Source of the DNA: Gliomastix tumulicola
Lineage: Eukaryota; Ascomycota; Sordariomycetes; Hypocreales; Bionectriaceae
Reading direction: 5' to 3'
Assembly (NCBI GenBank): GCA_001599755.1
Contig: BCHX01000005.1
Span: forward strand, 2,290,409 to 2,354,408
Length of the DNA: 64,000 nucleotides
Part shown: positions 53,919-64,000 of the stretch, one piece after another
How the letters are laid out: every line of letters begins with the position of its first letter
Position numbering within the stretch: position 1 is the first letter of the stretch
The notes under the pieces: generated by a model
Database searches by the model: none
What the model was told of the DNA's origin: nothing
The model's input: the letters and a program-made list of their open reading frames with translations, nothing else
Translations under genes and position numbers: made by a program

Positions 53919-56436
53919 TATATATATATTCTAGTGTTTTACCGTATTTACCCTCTATAAACTCACCTTAATACTAGTATTCTAGTAATATATATATATA
54001 TTAGTTTTTTATATAATATTACTTGTAGAGAAAGCTAAAATACTAATAGTTACCTACCTAGGTATAAATACCTAACACTACTATAAATTAATATAGCTAT
54101 TACCTAGATAGCTACCTTCTATAACCACTTTAATCTAAGCCTATATATTAAGGAATAATATGCCTTTTTTCACCCTTTAAAGGTATATATTATAATTATA
54201 GTATTAAATTAATACTAGATCTTAAGGCTAGTTAACCTATTTCACGCTTAATAAAGATAATACCCTTATTGTATATATAGTCTATTTAGAATATAGTAGT
54301 ATACTAGCCTTAAGGGTATAGATTATTTAATTAGCTAGGGAACTAGTAAGATAATAAAATCCTACTTTATAAGACCCTTTAGCCTCTTAGTATTAGGCCT
54401 AGATATAGGCCTATCTAGAAGTCTCTTATATAGTCTATAAGAATATTAATAAGGCTAGGAGGGTATTTAAACACTATAATCTTAACTATATAGTCTAATT
54501 CTTTTAGTCACTTAAAGTTATTATTAAGAAGTATAATATTAGTCCCTTAGAGGAGTAAAATAAAAATAAGGCTAGTATTTAGATTAGGGTGCTATATTAC
54601 TATTATTATACTATTATTATATATACCTTCTACTATATAAGGTTAAGCTATAATAACCTAGCTAATTAAGAGATAGTTATATTAATTAGTTATAGTAATA
54701 CTATTAGTAATATTATTCCTCTATAGCTGATTTTTAAGGTGTTTCCCTTACTATATTAGTCTCTTTAAGACCTACCTAATAGTATATAATTTACCTAATT
54801 TAATATAATATTTAGTAATACTAATATATGTCTTAAGTGGCTATAGTACTTTAATAAGTATAGCTAGCTTAAATTAACTAAAGCTACTTATATAGGGAAG
54901 TTACTAGTTAAGTAATTTAACTTTAATAAATATAGCTTTAATTAATTATTATAAGTAGCTAAGCCTAATAACTATATTATATAGTTAGTTATAGAGTGAA
55001 TTTTCTAACTTCTAATTATTAATAGCTTCTCTAGCTATATAATACTTAACTTTATTAAATATTATATTTATTATAATATTATTATTATTATCTTCCCACC
55101 TTATTTAATCTATCTCCTATAATCTCTAGATTTAGGTATTTTCTAGCTATTAAAAAACTAGTATTAAAATATTATCTATAGTTATATAATACTTAGTGAG
55201 ATTTACTATAGTAGGGATAATTTTATTATTACCTTTAAGAAAATTTATAACTATAGCTTCTTAAGGTATTATATTATAAATAGCTTTAAGGAATTTAGCC
55301 TCTATCCACTTAATCTCTAGCTAGTCTTAGTAAAGCTAGTGAAGGAATAGGACTAGTAGTAGGATATTATTAGTAAGGGCTACACTTTACTACTACTTAA
55401 AGATAATAAATTTAAAGTTACCTAGTTAGGCCTCTAGTATATTATTAATATATACTTACTATTATTAAGCCCTAGGAGCTATTAGATCCTCTTATATAAT
55501 ATTAAATATACCCTAGCTAAGGGTATAATATTAAATAGATGTATTAACACCTTTATCTATAATAAGAGGTAGTATAGTAAGGTATATATAAAAACCTAGA
55601 GGTATAGCCTATTATTAAGGCTATAGGGGGTCTTTACTTACTTAATAAGTATTAAGGAGATCTAGAGCTACTTTAAGAAGAATAAGACTACTAAGTTAAA
55701 GGTAGAAGTTTATTAATAACTCTATATTATAATATACTTTATTAGTAGCTAGATTAAGGAAATTAATAATTAATATATAAAGATAAAGAAGTAATAAATT
55801 AGTAGGAAGATAAAGACCTTAATAAGGAGGTAGTAGCTTAAATATATAAATAATAATATAGACTATAATATACTTTATTAGTTACTTAATAAATATTATT
55901 TTTAATTAAAGAATAAAGATAACCCTTTTTATATTAACCTAGGGGCCCTAGTTAATTATGAAAAGTATTAATAAGTGAGAAACCAACCTAATATTCTTTA
56001 AGATATATTAAATAGTATTTTCCCTACTTCTAATATATTAAGTGTATCTATAGTAATTATAACTAGGTTTATAAGGTATACTAACTTTTAAGATACTCTA
56101 GATAAGGTATTTAAGAAAGCCTTTAACTAGGAAGGGGATTAGGATAATATATAAAGTATTAATTATATATAAAATATCACCTAAGTAATACTTCTACTAT
56201 TTAAGATCACTTTGCCTTTATTACTACTAGCCTTATACCTCTAAAGGCTATATATAGATGTAGGTGGCTAATTTATTTAAATTTAGGCTTTTTTTAATTA
56301 TATATATTTTTATAGATTCTAGTACCCTATATATAAATTAGCTTTTTTATAGCACTAAAAGTAACTTTATTATTATCCTGTATTATAAAGCTAGAAGGTA
56401 GAAAATTAAGGTATTTTAGTGTGTTTTTAGGGGGTG

Positions 56437-56545
56437 GGGTGACCTAGGTTTTTTGCTCTAATCTATGTTTTATATATCTATTAAGGGAAGTTGAAAAATC
56501 CCTTAGTAGGCTACTGAGGGGCCCCACCTCACTTTCGCCAACGGG
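56437..56545 (-). repeat. Right terminal inverted repeat
   Basis: Reverse-complement match to the left end with only about seven transition differences visible. Ends CGCCAACGGG directly before the TA duplication. Confidence 0.92.
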
Positions 56546-56755
56546 TATCCGGTATTGCTTAGCCTTGATCGTCTCAGACAGATGAGGTAGCAATCGCTGC
56601 GTTGCCAATTGCAGACCGACAGACCAAACTATCAGCAATCAATTACGATGCGGGGTTCGAGTGCCAAATCCAGACGAAGCATTTCAGCTTCTAGAGAACG
56701 GCTGCTTAGAACACCATAAGACGGGCAGCTTCTATCTCTAGGTATTGTCGCGACG

Positions 56756-57979
56756 ATGGACGTAGAGAAGCGACTAAAAACTGCTGTCGCTGAGCTGTCA
56801 AAGAAGTTTGGGCTCGAATTTTCGATACCATCCTTGCCCTTATCTGGGTGCAACAACTTGGTCTACTTGATCAATCACCCACATGGTGAAGCCTGGGCTC
56901 TACGCATACCAAAAGACGAAGTTTCTGCCTTGATTGGCCGGCGAGGAACTGCCATGCTCCGCCATCTGAATAAGATGCGTCCAGACCTCCAGGTTCTCCA
57001 TCTTATTCATGAATCTGAGCACTACTTATACTGTCATGCAGTATCTTTCTGGAAAGACCATTGATTCCTGGGACTTGGGTCTAAGTGATGAGCGCCGCCA
57101 CTAGCTTCTTGATAGCCTCGCTGTAGTTCTCCTTGAATTACGGACCTGTCCTGTGGCCGAAACAGGTGTTTCCTCTCTTCGATATCTAACCATTTAGGGG
57201 GTTAAGTTCTATAAGGAGTACGCTGACTGAAATGCGACCTAGCTCCAGCACTTGAGTATCGACAATGGCTATGAGGTGAAATCGACAAGGGCTTCCTCCA
57301 TGCATTGAAACAGGAATCACAATGGGTGACCCAGTGAGCTTTCTTCATCGCCGTACCATTATGGACGACATTGTCCCATTGTATAATGATGGTCCAGGAA
57401 GTGCTATTAAGCACGGCGATCTGAGCATTTTAGGCTTTCTCATGGATGAATAAGGCATCTCAGGGTAAGGCCAAGTTCCACTTCCTTCTGGCATTGCAGA
57501 CAGTACTAATGCCAACTTGAATAGGGTGGTAGACTGGGATTTCTCCGAGTTTGTCCCTCTTCCTGCTGCTGTTCACCACCCCTACTTTATAGCAGATATC
57601 CCTGGATTTGTGGCCGGTGCTTCTGAAGGCATGACATTCATCTTCAAGCAAGATGGAAAGCATTTCGAAGACACCATGTCAAAGCTAGCTGCTTAGTGCC
57701 GCCACCCTCAAGCCCAGCTTGTTTACCAACTTCTTTCTATCTTCCTACCCCGAGCGGCAGTCCTTCGAGATGGCTCTTCGCAACAAGGAAATTAATAAAC
57801 AGTTTAACTGTTTAAGGGTTCAGGGTTCCTCGTCCAGGGTAAATACGGTAGTGCTCCTAGAACAGCTGGACGCTTTCCTTACTCTCAACCCGTCACTTCA
57901 GGACGATGCGCGGATATCGGCTCTCCGGGTTCAATTGAGCGGAGCAAAGGACGAAATAAAAGACACATCGTGCTGCTAA
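56756..57979 (+). pseudogene. Aminoglycoside/choline-kinase-fold phosphotransferase pseudogene
   Basis: Starts with an intact ATG and about 90 codons (CNNLVYLINHPHGEAWALRIPKDEV), the N-lobe of an APH-family enzyme. It then shifts frame near 57030 and continues as YLSGKTIDSWDLGLSDERRH, LLDSLAVVLLELRTCPVAETGV, KFYKEYA, EIDKGFLHALKQESQWVTQ, HGDLSILGFLMDE (Brenner motif; Asp present, the following Asn lost), and VVDWDFSEFVPLPAAVHHPYFIADIPGFVAGASEGMTF. An intron-like gap (GTAAGG...AATAG, about 57479-57526) separates the last two. The in-frame stops read TAG, TGA or TAA where homologues would have codons such as CAG, CGA or CAA, so each could arise by one C-to-T change. It is not expected to make an active enzyme. 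Confidence 0.82.
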
Positions 57980-58692
57980 GAGATGCCCGCTCGCTGATGG
58001 AGTCGCCGCGGGCGCGGACTTGGAGGAGCGGCTCGAAGCGTGAACTTGGACTTCCTAATAGGACGGAGCTCGTTGCAATCTCTTTGCAATCTAAGGCACT
58101 AGGAGTACGGTCAGTCCGTTGCTGACGTACAGCACTGCCAGTTAAGAGATTTCCAATGGCATCCCTTTCTTGGATCTACCAAGCGATCTGGTTCATAACA
58201 GACTCGAGTCGGGACGTTCTCTTCTCCGACGTCCAGCCCGCCACTCAAGCGTTCTGGAATCCTGGGGCTCCCAAGGACGCCACCGAATATACATGACACT
58301 CTTCGAGGCTAAAACTTTCAAGGTGAAAAGGTCAAATCGCAGACATGAGTCACTGTTCGTCCTTGGCTTTAATGTCGGTTGGGTTTCATGGACCCCAGCC
58401 TCCGAAGTCCTAACCAGCCTCGTATTGGCAAGTAAGAATAAAAGGGAAAAAAACAAAGAAAGAATGGGGAAGAAACCAGCCTCATAAATACAGGTAAATC
58501 CCCAGCTGTCCTCCCGGTTCCCTTCCTCCTCCTAGAAACCCTGGTCCAGACAAGACTCGCTGAACGATCCATCATTCTACCAAGCAACAGTCACGCACTT
58601 TCCGCCCTATATTTCACATATATAATATCCGCTCTGTGGTACAGGTCATTCGTCCCCTGATATCAGTCGGCTGGGTACCTTACAGTGTCAAG
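57980..58692. other. Intergenic before the F-box gene
   Basis: Contains a TATA-like stretch near 58617-58628, about 70 bases before the F-box ATG. No further gene is recognised. Confidence 0.5.
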
Positions 58693-60251
58693 ATGTTTTG
58701 GTCTCACTTCCCTCCCGAGATCAGGAATAAGATCCTCAAAGTCCTGCTAGAGGATAAAAACTGCAAGCTGGCCAGTGCCGCTGCCGTCTGTCGCGGATGG
58801 CAGGCTATCATCGAGCCGCATACCTTCGCATACATACGACTGACGTCGTCACGTCTCGCGGAACTTAACTCGATGACGAAGCGCAGCCGGAACCTCGTGC
58901 GTTATCTGTGGTTCTGCATAGAGCTGGAACAGTATGACTGCCCCAAGTGTGTTCAGACAACAGCTCGCACCCCGGGGACCAGCATCAGCGACAACGAGTT
59001 GATATTAGAGGCAATTCAGTCGTTATTCTCAGCTCTGAGCACGTGGGAGCCAAACGGACGCTTGACACCCGATATTAGTCTGTACTCAGAAAGCGATAAT
59101 GAGCACGCATTCAAGTACGTGACTTTCATGCCTGATGCTCCGGGCTACGAGGTTGAGCAGATGATGGTCGCTGGAAACGAGGAAGACAGCAAGCACCGAT
59201 GGGAATCGCGCTACTCAGAGCCGGTTCTCCCCCCAGAGGGCACTCTTGACCACCTATTCTCATACCTTTGGCTCCATGAGGAGGAGGAGGAGGAATATTG
59301 GGAGCAGGTACCGATGGCTCCGGCCGTGACCCGCCTCGTGATGCAGTTACAGTCACATCGCCAGTGGGAGTCAGATACGGTCACTCAGATTATTTTGCAA
59401 CTTCCTGGCTTGCATGAGTTTCGCTTCGAGCCTTGGAGGCGTTGGTATGATGAGATGCAGGAGGAGGCCGATGAGTGTAAGCAATCCTCACCGCTGCATT
59501 GGATATTTGCCAACCAGTGCTCAACAAACTGACATCTGGGTTCTCTACGCCCTATTTCACCGCAGCTTTCTCCGACCTTCTATCGGCTCTAAAGGGGCTT
59601 GACAAGGTCACCATCTTCGAAAATTTCAACCAACGATACCCTCTCTTGTTCCCAAGTCTGAGCCCGCCGATCCGTGCCCCGAGCATCAGCCTCGGTCAGC
59701 AGCTTGCACGAGTCAATCTCAGCGCCGAAACCCTCTCAGCTTCATTCATGGTGAACGCCGAGGACTTCTTCTCTGTGACGACTTCATCATGGCCTAACCT
59801 TACTCATCTCGCCCTTACTTCACGATCCCTAGAGCCCGAGACGACTCCCTATAGGATCACGTGTCTACTCGAAGCAGCGGGATCTGCCGCTCGTCGTATG
59901 CCCAAGCTGAAGACGATGGAGATATGGAATGGCCTGGAGGGGCTTGCAGCTCTCTTCAGGTTTGAGTTCGTCCCTAGCCAGCAACGTTCACTACGTTCTG
60001 TCCTCACGTGGCGAGCAACATGGCACTTCAATTTGGAGTTTCAAGTTATCGACGCATGGGACGACGTTGTACGCGACCGTGGTGGTAGCCGTGAAGGGGT
60101 TAGAGCGGTGTATGAATTGGTTGAGCCCGAGGAGATTAGGTCTCACGGAGACGCGATTGTCAGCCTGAAGCTGTCAGAGATGGTGATACGGCCTATGTCG
60201 TTGCAGCAGATCTTGAGAGAGCATAGCTTTATTCGGTCCCTGGAAGCCTAG
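58693..60251 (+). CDS. F-box protein
   Basis: Two exons (58693-59476, 59518-60251) give 505 residues; the 41-nt intron is unusually short and is inferred because the frame changes there and joins cleanly. The N-terminus is an F-box: FWSHFPPEIRNKILKVLLEDKNCKLASAAAVCRGWQAII (residues 2-40). The rest has the leucine-rich alternation of many fungal F-box proteins (NLTHLALTSRSLEPE; MPKLKTMEIWNGLEGL) without clear repeats. An acidic run of six Glu lies near residue 200. It should recruit substrates to an SCF ubiquitin ligase. If the intron is not real, the locus is a frameshifted pseudogene. Confidence 0.8.
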
Positions 60252-60667
60252 GCAGATCCTGCTGTACGCGAATATCATGCCCATGCTGCGCCGCGAGACC
60301 TATCGAAATGGCACGTCGCAAACACTTAGAAACTAAGGACGGGGGAGGATACTAGTAATAGGGAGGAGGTGCAAATAATGTTCTGCAATATACCTATGCA
60401 AGAAAAACAAAGTTGTCCGTCATAGCCCAAATTCACATAAATAGGGAAAACCGTTACTAATCAAAACCTCGACGCGTGAGCATGGAGTTCTCGCGAAGAA
60501 AGGCGTCATATGTTTCAGAACAAGTATTATGTATTATCATTGAGGCTAAGTAAGTACTTAGTAAGTAGGTATGTCGTGCAGATCATGCTTGCTGCTGTCG
60601 CAGTACGTCATAGTATATGAAACCCAAGCGCACAAAAATAGGCATTATATCCATATCCATCTCTCCC
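60252..60667. other. Intergenic between F-box and MFS genes
   Basis: About 415 bases of convergent 3' sequence. GTAAGTA-like direct duplications near 60549-60569. No gene. Confidence 0.55.
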
Positions 60668-62597
60668 TTAGACAGTCTGCTTCGCGCCATTCGAGTCGCT
60701 CTCCCTCCGCGGCGCACTGGCCATAGCCGCAGCGTCATTCCCCTCCTTCTCCGTCGGCGTCTCGTCCTCGGTATTATCAGCGGGCGCGCGGGGAGGCGGT
60801 CCCGTGGGCGCGTACGCGCTCCTCTGCCTGATCTTGGCGCCGTAGATGTGGAAGATGAAGGGGATGGGCGCGAGCGCGATGGCGATGCAGCCGAGGAGCG
60901 TGGCCGCCCACTGGATGCCCATGCCGTTGAACATCTGGCGGGCGAAGAGCGGGAAGCCGGCGCCGGCGAGGGAGCGCATGAAGGTGTTGCCTGCGATGGC
61001 CGAGGCCGCGAACATGAGGTAGGCGTCGACGAGGTAGTTGAGCGCCTGGAGGAAGATGGACATGATGCCGAAGCCGGTGAAGATGCCGCTGGCGGCGGGG
61101 ACGGCCCAGTGAATGTCGCGGGTGAATCCAGTCCTAGGTTGAAGAGTCAGCAAGAAGCAAAGACAGGGTTATTGAGGTTCCGACTTACCATCCGAACCAG
61201 AAAATGCCAATGGCAAAGGAGATGCCGCCCACCATGATGCTAGGCAACCGCCACTCGGGAATCGGCACGCCGCTATTCGCGGCAAGCTTCCGCATGTACC
61301 ACGGCTGCTGGGCAACGACGAAGGCACCCGCGAGGAGTTGGCCACAGATCATACCGAAGAACGTCAGGCCAGACTGCCCAGAGTTGAACCCGTGGACGCC
61401 CACGAAGACGAGCGGGTACGCGGTGATGAAGAGGTATAGAATACCATAGATGAAGGACATGTAGATGGAGAGCAGGAGGACGATAGGCTCGGTAAAGAGC
61501 AGCCGAAGGGGACGCGAAAAGTTCTTGGTGACGAGCTCGCGGAAATCGACCTCGATTTCCTCCTGCTTGGCGTGGATGCCCCAGTTTTTGGTCCTTCGGC
61601 GCAGCTCGGAGGCCTTGCTGATCAGGATAACGGGGGGGTAGGTCTCCTCAAGGAAGAAGAGGTCGAGGATGAAGGCAGCGAAGCCCATGATGGAGGCGAG
61701 ATACTCGGTCCATCGCCAGCCGAGGTACGACTCAGCAATGAAGCCACCGATAAAGGGGGCCAGCAGGGGACCGGTGAAGACAGCCATGGAGAAGATGGTG
61801 ATGGCGATTCCTCGAGACTTGTTGTCGAACATGTCAGAGAACACAGCAGCGACGACGGCGAGCGGGCAGGCACCGAAGAAGCCGCTGAAGAAGCGGCAGA
61901 TCAGGATAGTCTGGATGTCCTTGCCCGTCGCACAGCCGATCGAGAACACCGAGAAGCCAAACATGGCAATGACAATGGGCAACCGACGACCCTTCAGCTC
62001 AGATAACGGCGCCCAGAGCGTCGGTCCAAAAGCGAAACCAAGGACATAGAGCGTTGTTCCCAAGAGGCCAACCTCGGTCCCGACGTGGTAGTCCCTCGCA
62101 ATAGTCATCGTTGCTGCAGAGAAGATGGACGAAGTAAACGCGGACGTCATGGTCGTATATCCCAGCATAGCCGCTGTGAGGACCTTCTTCCGGAATGGCC
62201 AGTTCTGCGCATGCAGCGGATCCTGCGGCCCGTCAAACTCGACGACATACTCCTCCATGGCCGGCAGCGGCGGAGGATACGGCTTCCCAGCGCCGAAGGC
62301 CGGCAGAGGTTTCCTGGACGCCCGGGTGGACGCCCTGCTCCGGAGTCCGGAGCCGACGGTCGAGGCATGCTGGCTGCGCTGGGTCTCGATGCGGCTGAGC
62401 TCGGTCGGGTGGCGCTCGAGGTCCGGCTGTGTCGATACGCGGCTCATGTTTCGCCGGAAGTCGGCGCTGGCGTCGGAAGAGGTCGAGGAGGAGGACGCAG
62501 TAAGGACGCGCTCGATCTCGTCGGACGGCCGGCGCGCGAAGCGGTCTGGGGAGGCATCGCGCTCGGCTGCGGCGAGCTCCTTGTCGATGCTATCCAT
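60668..62597 (-). CDS. MFS drug:H+ antiporter (DHA1), polyamine/drug efflux type
   Basis: Two exons (62597-61189, 61133-60668), 55-nt intron, 624 residues. A cytosolic N-terminus of about 135 residues is Ser/Arg-rich and ends at the family box VEFDGPQDPLHAQNWPFRKK. Twelve membrane segments follow, with motif A-like ELKGRRLPIVI, the SGFFGACPLAVVAAVFSDMF motif of the DHA1 Tpo/Flr group, and the motif C region SMAVFTGPLLAPFIGGFIAE. The disordered C-terminal tail is Glu/Thr-rich. Such carriers expel polyamines, azoles or other small compounds at the plasma membrane. The ATG at 62597 sits in ACCATGG context. Confidence 0.93.
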
Positions 62598-63638
62598 GGT
62601 GGTGATGCTATACTGGGTAGCTGGAGCAGAACAGATGAAGACGCTGGCAACCCAGCTTCGGATAAGATGGAAGTGTCTGGGTCCAATGGATAGAAGCCAA
62701 TGTATAGAGAGCAAGTCTGAAAAGAGAGGAGGGAAAATCTAGCCAGCGAAGGGGGTCAATTAAGTTTGCTGGTTTATGACGACGGCCGTGCCGTATCCGA
62801 TACCTTGAACAGAGTAGCAGGAAGGATTGGGCTTGCTAGCACTCGGCGCTATCCTAGCTTTTTTTTTTTCTTCGCTGCTGATGAAAATGAAGCTAGCAAA
62901 TATGCCCCAGCATCCGCAGATAACTGCAGTTACGAGGTACTTATACAGGCCGCGAGGACGGGAAGGCCCAATTCAAATACCGTATTTACAATCCAAGAAA
63001 CTTACGGATTTTTCATCAATTCGGACTTTAGGCACGGATTATTAAAAGCCAGCCCAATTACTGATAGATCATCCTTGGCTCGGACGCGAAGGGGAAAAAA
63101 TATTATCAAAAAAGCTGAGGTTCGAGTCATCGGGGGTAAACGTCATGGCGTCATTGGCTCCAAAGGCCGAAGACCGAGCTGCAAGCAGGGGTGTGATTGA
63201 CAGGGACTTTTACGCATGCAGTGGGGTGGCGTAAATACACCTGGACTTATTATATGGCGCTCATGAGTGGATGTGTCCGCCATTACTGTCACCTCCCCTC
63301 GTAAACCTCTTCACACTGCCGAGGCTCCGTCAATCCACTCCGATAGCGCCCTGTAGCGCCTCGGTCGCGCGTTCAGGGAATATTTTTTCCTCCCAAGACC
63401 GATCAAAGCCGTAGATCAGTTGCCGCGATCCGTTACCGTCGCCCTTCCGACCAGACACGAGTCGCCGACACTCCGTCTGCGGAACGACGGAACACGGACG
63501 GGAGGCCTTCTCGAGGTTTCGACAACTCCGTTTCGAGTTTCTAATCAAGTCTATTGCCGTCTGGGAGGATCTTCTCTCGCTGATATCTACAGGAACATCA
63601 TTTGACGCTTATTCATACGCACAGGCCCTTACGCGTCT
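62598..63638. other. Intergenic upstream of the DHA1 transporter
   Basis: About 1 kb. Contains a T run near 62861-62870. Short frames only; no domain recognised. Confidence 0.5.
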
Positions 63639-64000
63639 CTATCTCACGCCCCAGCCATGATCCAGCAACGACGTCGCCTCCTCCAGACTCAACCCCGCCG
63701 TCTCGGGGTAGATCCGCCATATCAGCACATATCCGGCCAGGCAGATAATTCCGTAGAGAACAAACGTCCACGGCGCGCCCATGGCGTCCATCATTGGCAG
63801 GAACGTGAGGCCGATGACGAAGTTGGACCCCCAGTTCGCGGCTGTCGCTGCGCCCGCACCCACGGACCGCACGGCGAGGGGGAACAGCTCGCTCTGCATC
63901 CAGGGCACGTTTCCGAGACCCAGGGCGTACGACGCCACGTAGACCATGATGCTGACGAGGATGATACCTGCCCCGGACGTGGAGTCCCCTTCGGACGGCT
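63639..64000 (-). CDS. MFS sugar/inositol transporter, N-terminal part beyond window
   Basis: The frame is open from the right edge to a stop at 63639, about 119 residues of the C-terminus. It shows the sugar-porter pattern GLGNVPWMQSELFPLAVRSVGAGAATAANW and, after two more membrane segments, the conserved end YPETAGLSLEEATSLL. It resembles inositol or hexose permeases of the MFS sugar porter family. The start and most of the protein lie outside the window. Confidence 0.88.
   Translation of the reverse strand, partial: PSEGDSTSGAGIILVSIMVYVASYALGLGNVPWMQSELFPLAVRSVGAGAATAANWGSNFVIGLTFLPMMDAMGAPWTFVLYGIICLAGYVLIWRIYPETAGLSLEEATSLLDHGWGVR

Larger units (their letters stand above)
53810..56545. 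mobile_element. RIP-damaged TIR DNA transposon, 2,736 bp
   Basis: An AT-rich block sharply unlike its flanks, bounded by 109-bp terminal inverted repeats (53810-53918 and 56437-56545). The left end starts CCCATTGGCGAAAGTAAGG; the right end, reversed, starts CCCGTTGGCGAAAGTGAGG. All differences seen between the two repeats are A/G or C/T transitions. TA dinucleotides at 53808-53809 and 56546-56547 look like a target duplication, pointing to the Tc1/mariner-Pogo-Fot group. The interior is full of stops in all frames and no transposase motif could be read, so the family call is tentative. Damage fits RIP. Confidence 0.88.

Noticed and set aside
53919..56436. Attempt to read a transposase in the transposon interior
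   Set aside because: Replacing stops by eye gave no reliable DDE or other motif in any frame, so no protein is called.
1..64000. CRISPR arrays, bacterial operons, riboswitches
   Set aside because: None seen; spliced genes and eukaryotic families make them unlikely.

Overview
The window is genomic DNA of a filamentous ascomycete, most likely a Sordariomycete (subphylum Pezizomycotina). Supporting signs are short GT-AG introns of about 41 to 118 nt, Zn2Cys6, HET, DUF7708, F-box and fungal AAA (DUF7025-type) proteins, an NRC-2-like kinase, an RNase F1-like secreted nuclease, and an AT-rich block whose differences are all transitions, as expected from repeat-induced point mutation (RIP). The species cannot be named from the sequence. 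Assignments rest on reading motifs by eye; no database search was run.

Left part (1-18.5 kb): a Zn2Cys6 transcription factor cut by the left edge, an amino-acid permease, an allantoate-type MFS transporter, a 4.8-kb stretch without a convincing gene, an aryl-alcohol-dehydrogenase-like aldo/keto reductase, a broken kinase copy, a lone retrotransposon-Gag-like gene, and a secreted guanyl-specific RNase.

Middle left (19-31 kb): a dense island of fungal recognition and signalling type genes. A HET protein is tail-to-tail with a DUF7708 protein whose ATPase region lacks a P-loop. An unknown acidic protein follows, then a DUF7025/AAA ATPase tail-to-tail with a multidomain protein kinase. The kinase pseudogene at 13.6-14.3 kb is a decayed relative of that kinase.

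Middle right (31-53 kb): ordinary housekeeping genes. These are an MGS1/WRNIP1 ATPase, a GEN1/Yen1 Holliday-junction nuclease, an Arp10/Arp11 dynactin subunit, mitochondrial seryl-tRNA synthetase, a CorA-like membrane protein, an NRC-2-like AGC kinase, a C2H2/AT-hook protein and a tricalbin/Mug190-like membrane-contact protein.

Right part (53.8-64 kb): a 2.7-kb AT-rich transposon with 109-bp terminal inverted repeats and a TA target duplication, next to a phosphotransferase pseudogene whose stops could all have arisen from C-to-T changes. An F-box protein, a DHA1-type MFS transporter and the C-terminus of a sugar-porter-type MFS transporter cut by the right edge complete the window. A small hairpin repeat (MITE-like) occurs in at least two, probably three, non-coding places.
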